64,000 bases of DNA from CAWICD01 sp052267165 (GCA_052267165.1 JBKQHO010000022.1:343557-407556), one strand, 5' to 3'; positions 45,890-55,037 are shown, counted from the first letter of the stretch. Numbers and translations are program-made. The notes: generated from the sequence alone by a model not told the origin.

Positions 45890-47593
45890 ATGCCGGTCTT
45901 TAGCAGTGCCTGCGCGCAAAGTGCTTCGAAGACGCCATGCTCGCGCGCGCCCGCGTTGCTCGTGCAGCGAACGTGCGACTGCGCTTCGGCACCGGCCGCC
46001 GCGCACGTGCCGTGCGACGAATGCGCCGCGAAGCATGGGGCGCAGACCAAGCTCGCCGTCAGCGAGCCGGGTGACGCGCTTGAGCGCGAGGCGGACCGCG
46101 TCGCCGACGACGTTCTCGCGGACACGAAGCCGGTTGCCATCGCCGGGACCGCCCCGGCTGAAAGCTCCGCTCAGCGCTCGACCACGACCGGTTCCGAGCG
46201 CGATGCCCCCGTGCGCCTACCGCTCGGCGGCGGCAGGGCGCTGCCCAACCCGCTGCGCCGCGACATGGAGCGGCGTTTTCAGGCCGACTTCTCTGGCGTG
46301 CGGGTCCATGCCGATGCCGCTGCGTCCGCCTCGGCTCGGGCACTCAACGCGCACGCCTACACCATCGGCAACGACATTGTGTTCGGCCCCGGCCGGTTCG
46401 CGACGGAGACCGGCGCCGGGCGCCGGCTCGTCGCGCACGAGTTGACGCATGTGGTGCAGCAAAGCCGAGGGACGCCTGCGGCGATTCAGCGACAGTCCGC
46501 TCCGGGCAAAACGCCGACCCTCACGATCGGAAGCGTCGACGTCAAGTCGACCGACCCGAACTGCGCCTACGGACCCGGCGAGGAGGCGCGCGCGAACCGC
46601 CCGGAAGGCATCTTGCCCAACGACATCGACCGCGCCGAGTTCTTCGGCGCCCAGCCCGCCGACGCGGTGGTCATTGCCGATTTCAAGGTCGACGACGGCG
46701 AGCTGCGCCCCGCGACCGCTGCAATCTTTCGCCGGTTTTGGCTGCCCACGTTCGACAAGACTACCCTCGACACGCTCGAGATCGTCGGCTACAACGATTG
46801 CGTGGGATGGGAAAGCCGAAACTCCGCCTTGCGCCGGGGGCGGGCCGAAGCCGTCGGCCGGCTTCTGCCGGGTGTCTCGACGCGGTCCGCCGGCTTCGAA
46901 GAGTACCTCGTCCCGAACACGTCGGAGCAGTCGCGTGCGACCAATCGTGCGGTCATCATCAAGCCGAAGCCCGGCAAACCGCCGCCGCCGCCACCACCGC
47001 CCAAGCACGAGGAGACGATCACGCTGAACGAGCCGCCATCGAAAGACTGCACGAAGGATCAGCGCACGAAATTGGCCGTTGCGTTCCCGGCTGCCAAGCT
47101 GATGGCCGAGCGCGCCCGCGCAGCGGTTACGCGCCGCGACAAGGGAACGGTCGTCACGTTCTTGCTCGAGCGCTACTTCGGTGCGGACGCCCTGGCGCAC
47201 GTCCCCGAGATCGCAGCCGGGTATTCGAAGATTCTGGGCAACTGGAAGAATTGGGAGCTGGAGTTCGATTGCGAAGTGAAGAGCGCGGACGACTGCAAGA
47301 ATAGCGACCCGCATAAGATCACGCTCGCCTACGTCATGAGTAAGCGGCACATCTTCTCGGCGAATCAATCCTACGGCGTGGTGCACGTCTGCCAAGAAGC
47401 CTTCAATTTCGATATGCAGCAACTCTCGGCGACGGTCCTCCACGAGCTGAGTCACCGTCTCGACAACACGAGCGACAAGGGCTATTGCGAAGCGAGCTCA
47501 GGCTATTGCTCCGCATTGAGCGCAGAAGCAGCCATCGACAATGCCGACTCCTATGCTCAATTCGCCCGAGAGCTGTTCAACGCCATGCTTTGA
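45890..47593 (+). CDS. DUF4157 cargo candidate with OmpA-like segment and M35-like metalloprotease end
   Basis: Protein of 567 residues. An N-terminal cysteine-rich part (CDCASAPAAAHVPCDEC) is followed by the DUF4157 domain at about 115-190 (MERRFQADFSGVRVHADAAA, HELTHVVQQ with His183). Residues about 270-350 resemble an OmpA-like fold (LEIVGYNDCVGWESRNSALR, RGRAEAVGRLL). A run of eight prolines links to the C-terminal part, where HELSH at 518-522 and AIDNADSYAQFARELF match the zinc site and Ala-Asn-x-Tyr helix of deuterolysin/Lys-endopeptidase (M35) proteases; the conserved downstream Asp is probably the one in AAIDNADSY. A cargo protease is the likely role. It follows the transglutaminase gene after 47 bp. 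Confidence 0.75.
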   Translation: MPVFSSACAQSASKTPCSRAPALLVQRTCDCASAPAAAHVPCDECAAKHGAQTKLAVSEPGDALEREADRVADDVLADTKPVAIAGTAPAESSAQRSTTTGSERDAPVRLPLGGGRALPNPLRRDMERRFQADFSGVRVHADAAASASARALNAHAYTIGNDIVFGPGRFATETGAGRRLVAHELTHVVQQSRGTPAAIQRQSAPGKTPTLTIGSVDVKSTDPNCAYGPGEEARANRPEGILPNDIDRAEFFGAQPADAVVIADFKVDDGELRPATAAIFRRFWLPTFDKTTLDTLEIVGYNDCVGWESRNSALRRGRAEAVGRLLPGVSTRSAGFEEYLVPNTSEQSRATNRAVIIKPKPGKPPPPPPPPKHEETITLNEPPSKDCTKDQRTKLAVAFPAAKLMAERARAAVTRRDKGTVVTFLLERYFGADALAHVPEIAAGYSKILGNWKNWELEFDCEVKSADDCKNSDPHKITLAYVMSKRHIFSANQSYGVVHVCQEAFNFDMQQLSATVLHELSHRLDNTSDKGYCEASSGYCSALSAEAAIDNADSYAQFARELFNAML

Positions 47594-47645
47594 AGGTTGG
47601 CCGCGGAGAGTCCGCGGAGAGCTTGGGGGCATAAGCTCGCTGCGC

Positions 47646-48296
47646 ATGAGCAGCTTTCCGGGTTCTCCGCGCCTCATCAAGGGCGGCATCGTGTTGATCG
47701 ATCCCAACAGCGGGGCCGTCGCGCGCATCATCTCGTTGCAGTACAATCCCGACACGCTCTCGCGGACGCTGCAGGTGCAAGGCGTCGGAGAGAAGGCGGA
47801 TCGCTCCGAGGCCCTGCGACTCAAAGGGCCGGCGATCGAGACCTTCAAGGTCGAGGCCGAGATCGACGCGACCGATCAGCTCGAAGTCTCCGACCAAACG
47901 GCCGTGCAGGTCGGGCTCTATCCGCAACTCGCGGCGCTCGAGACGCTGATCTATCCGACGAGCTCGGAGCTGATCTCGAACAACATTCTCGCGCAGGCCG
48001 GAACGCTCGAGATCATTCCGATGGAGATGCCGCTGACGCTCTTCGTCTGGAGCAGGAACCGCATCATGCCCGTCCGGCTGACGGAGTTCTCGGTGACCGA
48101 AGAGGCCTTCGACGCGCTGCTCAATCCGATCCGAGCCAAGGTGAGCCTGGGCATGCGCGTGCTCAGCGTCGACGACCTGGGCTTCGACAACCAAGGCGGC
48201 AACCTGTTCATGGCCTACCTCATGCAAAAGGAACAGCTGGCCTCCCGCGCGCCCAGCGCCACCCTGAGCACGCTCGGCATCAGCTCGATACCGTAG
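47646..48296 (+). CDS. CIS tube/adaptor protein (Afp7/Pvc7 N-terminal type)
   Basis: Protein of 216 residues; start at the ATG giving MSSFPGSPRLIKGGIVLIDP, since the longer frame overlaps the protease gene in shadow. ISLQYNPDTLSRTLQVQGVG is the signature of CIS tube-like adaptor proteins that join tube and baseplate; TAVQVGLYPQLAALETLIYP, TLEIIPMEMPLTLFVWSRNR and FDALLNPIRAKVSLGMRVLS follow. In Afp7 this part is fused to LysM; here the LysM part is the next, separate gene. Confidence 0.85.
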   Translation: MSSFPGSPRLIKGGIVLIDPNSGAVARIISLQYNPDTLSRTLQVQGVGEKADRSEALRLKGPAIETFKVEAEIDATDQLEVSDQTAVQVGLYPQLAALETLIYPTSSELISNNILAQAGTLEIIPMEMPLTLFVWSRNRIMPVRLTEFSVTEEAFDALLNPIRAKVSLGMRVLSVDDLGFDNQGGNLFMAYLMQKEQLASRAPSATLSTLGISSIP

Positions 48297-48299
48297 ATC

Positions 48300-48611
48300 G
48301 TGTTTCCGCCGAACAGCCGCTACCAGACCGTCGGAACCGACACGTACACGACGCCCGCGGGCAAGACGATCGTCTATTTGCAGCGCCGCTTCATTCCCTC
48401 GCCCGACCAGTTTGCGACGATCCAAACCTACAGTGTCAAACAAGGCGATCGCATCGACAACATCTCGGCGCAAGCGTTCGGCGATCCTGAGCTCTATTGG
48501 CGCATCTGCGACGCAAACCTCGCCTTGCGACCGGCCGATCTGACCGCGACGATCGGCGCGAACCTGCGGATCACGCTGCCGCAGGGGATTCCGGCGACGC
48601 CCAGTGCTTAA
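48300..48611 (+). CDS. LysM-domain baseplate protein (gp53-like)
   Basis: Protein of 103 residues from a GTG just 4 bp after the previous stop. The first 45 residues are unassigned; YSVKQGDRIDNISAQAFGDP then ELYWRICDANLALRPADL and IGANLRITLP is one LysM motif. In CIS and T4-like baseplates such small LysM proteins clamp baseplate parts rather than bind peptidoglycan. Overlaps the hub gene by 8 bp. Confidence 0.85.
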   Translation: MFPPNSRYQTVGTDTYTTPAGKTIVYLQRRFIPSPDQFATIQTYSVKQGDRIDNISAQAFGDPELYWRICDANLALRPADLTATIGANLRITLPQGIPATPSA

Positions 48612-49743
48612 GGGCATCTACCTGACCGTTTTGGCCGGGCCGGTCGTGCCCGTGCCGATTCCCAAGGTCGCGCTCGACGCGCTGCAGAGCATCCAGATCA
48701 ACGTCTACGCTCAGCCCGGCCAGCAGAGCGGGTTCCGGCTCGAGTTCACGCTCTCCAACAACTCGCCGCTGCAAACGATCTTCTTGCTGGCGGGCGGCAG
48801 CGTCGTTCCGTTCATCCGCGTCATCTTGCTGGCGACGATCAACGGAATCCCGAACGTCCTGATGGACGGCGTGATCACCAAGCAGGAAGTCTCGCCCGGC
48901 GCGACCTCCGCCGACTCCAAGCTCACCATCACCGGCGTCGACCTGACGGCCATGATGGACCTGATCGCCTTCGACGGCGTCCCTTATCCGGCGATGCCGG
49001 TCGAAGCGCGCGTCGCAACGATTCTAGCGAAATACGCGTTTCTCGGCATCATCCCGGTCATCGTTCCGACGATCCTCTCCGACGTGCCGGTCCCGACCGA
49101 GACGATCCCGCGCCAGCAAGGGACCGACTACAAGTACATCCAGCAGCTCGCCGACGACGTCGGCTACATCTTCTACATAACACCCGGGCCCGCGCCGGGC
49201 ACGAACACCGCCTATTTCGGGCCCGAAGTCAAAGTCGGCGCTCCCCAGCACGCGCTCAACATCAACATGGACGCGCAGACGAACGTCGAGAACCTGTCGT
49301 TCTCGTTCAACTCCGAGTCGGCGACGCTGCCCGTCTTCTTCGTGCAGCCGGACGAAACGGGTCTGCCGATCGCGATACCGGTGCCGTTGCCCAGCGTGAG
49401 CCTGCTGCAGCCGCCCCTCGGCCTAATTCCGCCGCTCCCGAAAAAGATCGAATACCTCAACGACACCACGAACCTGAGCCTGGCCGAGGCCGCGATGCGC
49501 GGGCTTTCGATCGCCGGACGCTCGCAAGACGCTGTGACGGCGAACGGGTCGCTCGACGTGGTGCGCTACGGCAGCCCGCTCTCCGCGCGGCAGCTCGTCG
49601 GCGTACGCGGGGCGGGAACCGCCTTCGACGGACTCTACTACGTGACCGGCGTGACCCACGACCTCAAGCCCGGCGAGTACAAGCAGAGCTTCACCCTCAG
49701 CCGCAACGGCCTCGTCTCGATCACGCCGCGGGTGCCGGCATGA
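48604..49743 (+). CDS. gp27-like hub protein (VgrG N-terminal part)
   Basis: Protein of 379 residues. LQSIQINVYAQPGQQSGFRL and TLSNNSPLQTIFLL are the first beta-barrel strands of the gp27 fold; MDGVITKQEVSPGATSADSK, LTITGVDLTAMMDL, RQQGTDYKYIQQLADDVGYI and YYVTGVTHDLKPGEYKQSFT match phage late-control-D/gp27 proteins. Together with the next gene it corresponds to a VgrG or Afp8 split into two polypeptides. Start and stop both overlap neighbours. Confidence 0.88.
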   Translation: MLKGIYLTVLAGPVVPVPIPKVALDALQSIQINVYAQPGQQSGFRLEFTLSNNSPLQTIFLLAGGSVVPFIRVILLATINGIPNVLMDGVITKQEVSPGATSADSKLTITGVDLTAMMDLIAFDGVPYPAMPVEARVATILAKYAFLGIIPVIVPTILSDVPVPTETIPRQQGTDYKYIQQLADDVGYIFYITPGPAPGTNTAYFGPEVKVGAPQHALNINMDAQTNVENLSFSFNSESATLPVFFVQPDETGLPIAIPVPLPSVSLLQPPLGLIPPLPKKIEYLNDTTNLSLAEAAMRGLSIAGRSQDAVTANGSLDVVRYGSPLSARQLVGVRGAGTAFDGLYYVTGVTHDLKPGEYKQSFTLSRNGLVSITPRVPA

Positions 49744-50249
49744 GCGAAAAGAAGAAATTTTGGGGCAAGTACCGCGGCACGGTCTTCGACAACGTCGACC
49801 CCGAGTTTCGCGGACGGATCATGGCGCTGGTCCCCGACGTCTCCGCGCTCATGCCGTCGTCGTGGGCGCTGCCGTGCGTCCCGGTCGCGACCGACGGCGG
49901 CGGGGTGTTCGTGATCCCGGAGATCGGCGACGCGGTCTGGATCGAGTTCGAGCACGGCGATCCGGACTATCCGATCTGGGTCGGCGGCTACTGGAGCGCC
50001 GCAACCGCGCCGGTCCTCGCGAAGGCCGCTAATCCGGCCCTGCCGCCGATCATTCTCACGACCGCCGAGCAGAGCGCGGTGGTCGTCAGCGAGTCCCCGG
50101 TTCCACCGATGCTCGGTCCGGGCGTTATGCTCTTGGCGGGTGAATCGTACATCGCGGTCAGCCCGGCCGGCATCCAAATCTTCGCTCCGCAGATCCAGAT
50201 CAACGGCCTGACGATCGTCAACGACGGGGCCTTAACGGTGCTGGCGTGA
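49740..50249 (+). CDS. gp5-like spike protein with OB fold
   Basis: Protein of 169 residues, ATG overlapping the hub stop (ATGA). KFWGKYRGTVFDNVDPEFRG, RIMALVPDVSALMPSSWALP, GGGVFVIPEIGDAVWIEFEH and DPDYPIWVGGYWSAATAP are the standard OB-fold segments of gp5/baseplate-V proteins. The C-terminal 60 residues carry short beta repeats (IAVSPAGIQIFAPQIQINGL) that should form the spike prism. There is no lysozyme domain. Confidence 0.92.
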   Translation: MSEKKKFWGKYRGTVFDNVDPEFRGRIMALVPDVSALMPSSWALPCVPVATDGGGVFVIPEIGDAVWIEFEHGDPDYPIWVGGYWSAATAPVLAKAANPALPPIILTTAEQSAVVVSESPVPPMLGPGVMLLAGESYIAVSPAGIQIFAPQIQINGLTIVNDGALTVLA

Positions 50250-50494
50250 GGCGGCTTAACCTCCACGTCGAGCGGGTCGTGATCGAGCCTGGCGCCGCCG
50301 TCTCGACCCAGGCCGGCTCGATAGCCGAGAGCCTGAAACGGGCGCTCGAACGAGATTTGCCGGTGAACGACGAAGCCGAAAGCCTCACCGCAAGCGTCGA
50401 ACGAGCGGTCCGCGCCGCGCTGACCTCATCGAAACGCGCCACGGAGAAAGCTCGGTCAACTACCCCGGCCTGTAGGACGCGGCTTCCGGGCTAA
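50246..50494 (+). CDS. small CIS-cluster protein
   Basis: Protein of 82 residues, GTG start overlapping the spike stop by 4 bp. RLNLHVERVVIEPGAAVSTQ followed by SIAESLKRALERDLPVND reads as one beta strand plus an amphipathic helix, a layout I recall in small proteins found between spike and DUF4157 genes of CIS clusters. The last 25 residues look poorly conserved. Function unknown. Confidence 0.6.
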   Translation: MRRLNLHVERVVIEPGAAVSTQAGSIAESLKRALERDLPVNDEAESLTASVERAVRAALTSSKRATEKARSTTPACRTRLPG

Positions 50495-50500
50495 TCCTTG

Positions 50501-51916
50501 GTGAAGTCGCAGCGTTCCCTGCCGCCCGTCGCCGACATCCTGCGCACGAAGCTCGCGAACACCGCGGCGCAGCCGCTTCCGAACGCGTTTCGGAAGCAGG
50601 CGGAATCGCGCTTCGGTCAAGACTTCGGCCACGTTCGCGTTCACGCCGACGAGCGCGCGAACAACGCGGCCGAGGCGCTCTCCGCCAACGCCTTCACCCT
50701 CGGCAGCGACGTCTTCTTGGGCCGCGGAGCAGATGCGGGTAGGACGCCGAGTGGGGCGCACCTTCTCGCGCACGAGCTCGCGCACGTCGTTCAACAGGAA
50801 GGCAGCGCGAGGTCCGGGGCGTACCCGCTTCCCCACGCGCTCGAGGCGAGCGCCGATGAGGCAGCCGCACGGTTCCATGCCGGGCGGAGCGTCGACGTTC
50901 GCGGCTCATCCCCGGTCGCCGTGGCAAGGCAGGCGACGGCGCAGGGCCAGCCCGCCGGGGGCTCGATCTTGGCGGCGCTCAAACGCAACGACGGAACGGC
51001 GCTCTTCGTGGCCGTCAGCGAGACCAACGAACGGCTGGGGCAACGCGGGTCGCGGCAGATTGCGGCCGATCTGCAGTTCCGAGCGGACCTGCGAGCGCTG
51101 GCACAGGGGGCGTTCCTCTTCTCGATCCTGCGCAGGCTCTGGTTCGCATCGACGGCTCCGCCGGAGGTCGAACAGCTCGAAGACGGGCTGCGAGCTCGTG
51201 ACGGAGCGCGCGTCCTCGACCTCCTGACCCGGTTTCCGGACTTGCGCAATCCGGAGCGCGTCCCGGGCGTTTACGAGACGGTCGATCAGGTGTTCCGAGG
51301 AACGCGCGAGCACGCGCAACTGATGCAGCTGCTCAGTTTCGACGTCGCGTCGGTCCTTGCAACCGCCCAACAGTCCTCGCACTTCAGGACGATGCTTTCG
51401 CTGGCGACGCACTTCGCGCGTCAGTCGGGCGGCACGGGCCCGCTGGTCGGGAAGGGCGGAGAACCGGGAAACACGTTCACCAACCGAAGCGCCGGAATCA
51501 CGATCCAGCCCGACGTCGCATCACCCAAGGACGCGCTCACCAGGGTCACCCACGAGGTCTCGAACCTGGCGCTCCAAGATCAGTTCGATCAGGTCTACGA
51601 CCGCCGGAACGCCGGAGGGTTCTCGACGGCGCGCCAATTCGCCGAAGCCATCATCGAGGTCGAGGCGCAATCGGTCGTGTCGCGCCACGAGATCGCCATC
51701 GATCTGGGCCTGCAAGGCGACGACCCCGTCGTCGACGGCCTCGTGCGGCAGCGCCGCAACGGAACGATCTCGCAGGCCGCGCTCGACGCCGCGGTGACGC
51801 AACGCGTCATCCAGCTCTATAAAGGTCCCGGAGGGATATCGGCGCTCGAGACCTACGAACAGCAGTTCCGCGAGTGGCAACGGCTGCACGGCAGCACGCC
51901 CAGCCGCTCTCCCTGA
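50501..51916 (+). CDS. third DUF4157 protein, C-terminal domain with HExxN motif
   Basis: Protein of 471 residues from GTG (a TTG one codon upstream is possible). The DUF4157 domain comes almost at once (AESRFGQDFGHVRVHADERA, HLLAHELAHVVQQ with His91) without the cysteine-rich leader of the other two. The middle (150-300) is helical. The last part holds LTRVTHEVSNLALQDQFDQV with THEVSN at 350-355 and IIEVEAQSVVSRHEIAIDLG, a layout like zinc-protease-type effectors (HE followed by a distant Glu), but the second metal His is Asn. Its activity is open. It lies between spike and tip genes. Confidence 0.75.
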   Translation: MKSQRSLPPVADILRTKLANTAAQPLPNAFRKQAESRFGQDFGHVRVHADERANNAAEALSANAFTLGSDVFLGRGADAGRTPSGAHLLAHELAHVVQQEGSARSGAYPLPHALEASADEAAARFHAGRSVDVRGSSPVAVARQATAQGQPAGGSILAALKRNDGTALFVAVSETNERLGQRGSRQIAADLQFRADLRALAQGAFLFSILRRLWFASTAPPEVEQLEDGLRARDGARVLDLLTRFPDLRNPERVPGVYETVDQVFRGTREHAQLMQLLSFDVASVLATAQQSSHFRTMLSLATHFARQSGGTGPLVGKGGEPGNTFTNRSAGITIQPDVASPKDALTRVTHEVSNLALQDQFDQVYDRRNAGGFSTARQFAEAIIEVEAQSVVSRHEIAIDLGLQGDDPVVDGLVRQRRNGTISQAALDAAVTQRVIQLYKGPGGISALETYEQQFREWQRLHGSTPSRSP

Positions 51917-51989
51917 GCGCGCCGGAGGCTCCTCCCGCTGAGAAGGCGCGGAGAACGCCTGGAGAGCGGTTCCTGGCATAAACGCTGGT

Positions 51990-52310
51990 ATGCCAGGGTT
52001 CCTCGTCCCCGAAGGAGCGCTCGTCACGTGCGCCCATCTCGGTCTCGCCGAGCCGACTGCGCCGGAACCGAGCGTTCTGGTCTCGGGCCTGCCGGTCGTC
52101 ACGCTCGCGAGCCCGTACGTGGTCGCCGGCTGCACCTTCGCGCCGCCCGCCGGCAACGGGCCCTGCGTGACCGCGACCTTCGTGACCGCGTCGCTCAACC
52201 TCACCTCGTTCGGCCAGCCGCTCATCCTGACGGACAGCATGTCCGTCTGCGTTTCAAGCGGGACGCCGCTGCTGATCGAGACGACGCAAACGCTGGTCAG
52301 CGGGATATGA
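51990..52310 (+). CDS. PAAR-like spike tip protein
   Basis: Protein of 106 residues. The frame has the PAAR-like pattern of CIS tip proteins: ALVTCAHLGLAEPTAPEPSV, LVSGLPVVTLASPYVVAGC, PPAGNGPCVTATFVTASLNL and SMSVCVSSGTPLLIE, with cysteines and a His that can hold a metal at the point. It would sharpen the spike formed by the gp5-like protein. It is followed 4 bp later by the gp25 gene. Confidence 0.82.
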   Translation: MPGFLVPEGALVTCAHLGLAEPTAPEPSVLVSGLPVVTLASPYVVAGCTFAPPAGNGPCVTATFVTASLNLTSFGQPLILTDSMSVCVSSGTPLLIETTQTLVSGI

Positions 52311-52314
52311 GCGC

Positions 52315-52671
52315 ATGAACCTCCAGTTTCCGTTCGGCTTCGACGGCAGCGGCAGAACGGCGAGGTGCACGGACAACGCGCACATCGAGCAGATGCTCGA
52401 GGAACTGCTGCTCACCAATCCCGGCGAGCGCGTGATGCGGCCCTCATTCGGCAGCGGTCTGATGCAGCTCGTGTTCGCGCCGAACAGCCTCGAGCTCGCG
52501 GCGACGGTCGAATACACGATGCAAGGCGCGGTCCAGCAATATCTGGGCGACATCATCGCGCTCCAAGCACTGACGGTGACGCCGCTCGACTCGATCTTGA
52601 GCATCGACATCCAGTACGTCGTGCGCAGCACCGGTCAGAGCGCGAGCCTCCAGCTCACGCAGGGATCGTGA
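52315..52671 (+). CDS. gp25-like baseplate wedge protein
   Basis: Protein of 118 residues. The GPW/gp25 family pattern is clear: LQFPFGFDGSGRTARCTDNA, HIEQMLEELLLTNPGERVMR then PSFGSGLMQLVFAPNS. Gp25 links the baseplate to the sheath and starts sheath assembly; the EPR motif of the family appears here as GERVMRPSFG. Overlaps the next gene by 4 bp. Confidence 0.93.
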   Translation: MNLQFPFGFDGSGRTARCTDNAHIEQMLEELLLTNPGERVMRPSFGSGLMQLVFAPNSLELAATVEYTMQGAVQQYLGDIIALQALTVTPLDSILSIDIQYVVRSTGQSASLQLTQGS

Positions 52672-55037
52672 GCGCCGCAACGCTCCCCACCACGTTCCGG
52701 CGTGAGCGGCGGCGCGCCGAAGCCATCGCCAAGGGCTTGAACGGAATCGACTTCGTCGACGCCGGCGAGGATCGCACGACCCTCTTCGTCGATTTCTTCC
52801 TGGCCGCGCCGCGCGAGATTCACCACAAGCACTACCGAGTCACGGGCGGAACGCACCCGCGCAACTTGCGCGTCGTCGAAGTGCATCACGCGGGCGGCGA
52901 CGATCCCGCAGGCAAGAGCCGGCTGCGGATTCGCGTCGACCGGCCAGGCGATTATTCGAACTACCGGCTCGAAGTCGTCGACCTGCCGGGCTTCGACCCG
53001 CTCTTCACGTCGCTCTCGTTCAGCTTCGGACGCGCGCCCGGCATGGTCTTGGACTGTGCCGCCAGCCCGGACCCCGCGCAGCCGGCGGCTGACGAGCCGG
53101 AGCTCGACTACCTCGCCAAGGACTACGAGAGCTTCCGCCAGCTCATCCTCGACCGGTTCGCGCTCAACGTCCCGGCCTGGACCGAGACGCACGTCCCCGA
53201 CATCGGCATCGCGCTGGTCGAACTGTTAGCGTACGTCGGCGACCAGCTCAGCTACTATCAGGACTCGATCGCGACTGAAGCGTATCTCGACACCGCGCGG
53301 ATGCGCATCTCGGTGCGCCGGCACGCGCGGCTGATCGACTACGCGATCCACGAAGGCTGCAACGCGCGCGTCTGGATCGCGCTCGAGACGAGCGCCGAGA
53401 AACTCGAACCGCTGCCGGCAAGCGCGCTTTCGTTCGTGACCGCCGACGGCAGCGCGATCTTCGAGCCGGCCGGCGCTGCGCCGCTCGAGCTGCGCAGCGC
53501 CTACAACGGCATCAGCTTCTACACGTGGGGCGACGTGGTCGTCTCGTTGCCGGCCGGTACGACCAACGCAACGTTGAGCGACGCGTGGGTGGACGACGGC
53601 ACGGGCGGCCGCGCACGCACGCTCGGCGCATTGGCGACGGGCGACCTGCTCTTCTTCGAGGAGGTACTCGGGGCCGCGAGCGGGTCGGCACTCGACGCCG
53701 ATCCGACGCACCGGCACATCGTGCGGATCACGAGCGTGCGCCAAGACGTGGATCCGGTCTACGACGCGCCGATCGTGGAGATCGCCTGGGGAATCGAGGA
53801 CCGGCTGCCGTTCGAAGTCGTGCTGACGACGCATGCCGCCGACGGTTCGAGCGTCGCCGACGTCAGCGTGGCGCGCGGCAATATCGTGTTGGCCGATCAC
53901 GGCAGCACTCTGCCGAATGCCGAGAATGCGGGCACGGTTCCGGCGGCGGGCGCGTTTCGGCCCAAGCTCGCCCAGCCGAACCTGACCTTTCGTCAAGCGC
54001 CGAACCTGACTGGTTCGGCCGCGGCGGCGCTCGCGCAAGATCCGCGTGGTGCGACGCCCGCCCTCACCCTGACGAGCATGAGCGCGGACCGCCCGCCGGC
54101 GGTTTGGAGCTCGGTTTACGATCTGCTCGAAAGCGGACCCGACGACGCCGCGTTCGTCGTCGAGATGGACGACAGCCGGTTCGCAAACCTGCGCTTCGGC
54201 GACGGAACGCTGGGCGCGCCACCGCAGCCGGCCACAACGTTCACGGCGGCCTATCGCGTCGGCAACGGCAGCGCCGGAAACGTGGGCCGCGAAACGATCG
54301 TGGCGCTGCTCGATCGCTCGGGAGTTTCGGGCAACGCGATCCTCTCGGTTCGTAACCCGCTCGCGGCGAGCGGTGGAACGGACCCGGAGCCGCTCGCGCA
54401 GGTCAAGCTGCTCGCGCCGCAGGCATTCGGGACCGAACTGCAGCGGGCGATCGACGCGGACGATTACGCCGCGCTCGCGGAGCGCGTGCCGGGCGTCTAC
54501 CAGGCAGCGGCGGTGCTCCGCTGGAGCGGGCCGACGCAGATCGTGCGCGTGGCGATCGACCCGGTCGACGCCGCAAGCGCCGGCGCGAAACTGCTCGCCG
54601 CGGTCGCGACGCGACTCGAAACCTGCCGGCGCATCGGCCACGACCTCGAAGTCGTTCCGGCGACTTACGTTCCGCTCGACATCGAGCTGCAGGTGACGGT
54701 GCTGCCCGAGTACCTGCGCGGACATGTCGCTTCCGAGTTGCTCGACCTCTTCAGCAATCGCGTCCTCGCCGGCGGCACGCTCGGCTTCTTCCATCCCGAG
54801 AACCTCGGCTTCGGGCGCACGCTGCGGATCAACACCCTGATCGCGGCAGCCCAGAGCGTGACCGGCGTCCAGACCGCGCGGGTGCTGCGGCTCGAACGAC
54901 TGCTCGACGAAATGCCGGGAGCGGTCGCGCCGCCTCGCGATCTTGCGCTCGGTCCGCTCGAAGTTGCGCAGCTCGACAGCGATCCGAGCGCGCCGGAGCG
55001 CGGCGTGCTGCGGCTGCGGATGGCGGGCGGGCGATGA
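52668..55037 (+). CDS. large baseplate wedge protein (gp6/J-like), first copy
   Basis: Protein of 789 residues from a GTG overlapping the gp25 stop. The N-terminal 130 residues (NGIDFVDAGEDRTTLFVDFF, HHKHYRVTGGTHPRNLRVVE) are typical of CIS-specific wedge proteins. Then come YLAKDYESFRQLILDRFALN, GIALVELLAYVGDQLSYYQD and SIATEAYLDTARMRISVRRH, and later the baseplate-J core (NLRFGDGTLGAPPQPATTFT, AAYRVGNGSAGNVGRETIVA, NPLAASGGTDPEPLAQVKLL). Wedge proteins of this class form the iris that opens on firing. A second, longer protein of the same class follows directly. Confidence 0.9.
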   Translation: MSAATLPTTFRRERRRAEAIAKGLNGIDFVDAGEDRTTLFVDFFLAAPREIHHKHYRVTGGTHPRNLRVVEVHHAGGDDPAGKSRLRIRVDRPGDYSNYRLEVVDLPGFDPLFTSLSFSFGRAPGMVLDCAASPDPAQPAADEPELDYLAKDYESFRQLILDRFALNVPAWTETHVPDIGIALVELLAYVGDQLSYYQDSIATEAYLDTARMRISVRRHARLIDYAIHEGCNARVWIALETSAEKLEPLPASALSFVTADGSAIFEPAGAAPLELRSAYNGISFYTWGDVVVSLPAGTTNATLSDAWVDDGTGGRARTLGALATGDLLFFEEVLGAASGSALDADPTHRHIVRITSVRQDVDPVYDAPIVEIAWGIEDRLPFEVVLTTHAADGSSVADVSVARGNIVLADHGSTLPNAENAGTVPAAGAFRPKLAQPNLTFRQAPNLTGSAAAALAQDPRGATPALTLTSMSADRPPAVWSSVYDLLESGPDDAAFVVEMDDSRFANLRFGDGTLGAPPQPATTFTAAYRVGNGSAGNVGRETIVALLDRSGVSGNAILSVRNPLAASGGTDPEPLAQVKLLAPQAFGTELQRAIDADDYAALAERVPGVYQAAAVLRWSGPTQIVRVAIDPVDAASAGAKLLAAVATRLETCRRIGHDLEVVPATYVPLDIELQVTVLPEYLRGHVASELLDLFSNRVLAGGTLGFFHPENLGFGRTLRINTLIAAAQSVTGVQTARVLRLERLLDEMPGAVAPPRDLALGPLEVAQLDSDPSAPERGVLRLRMAGGR

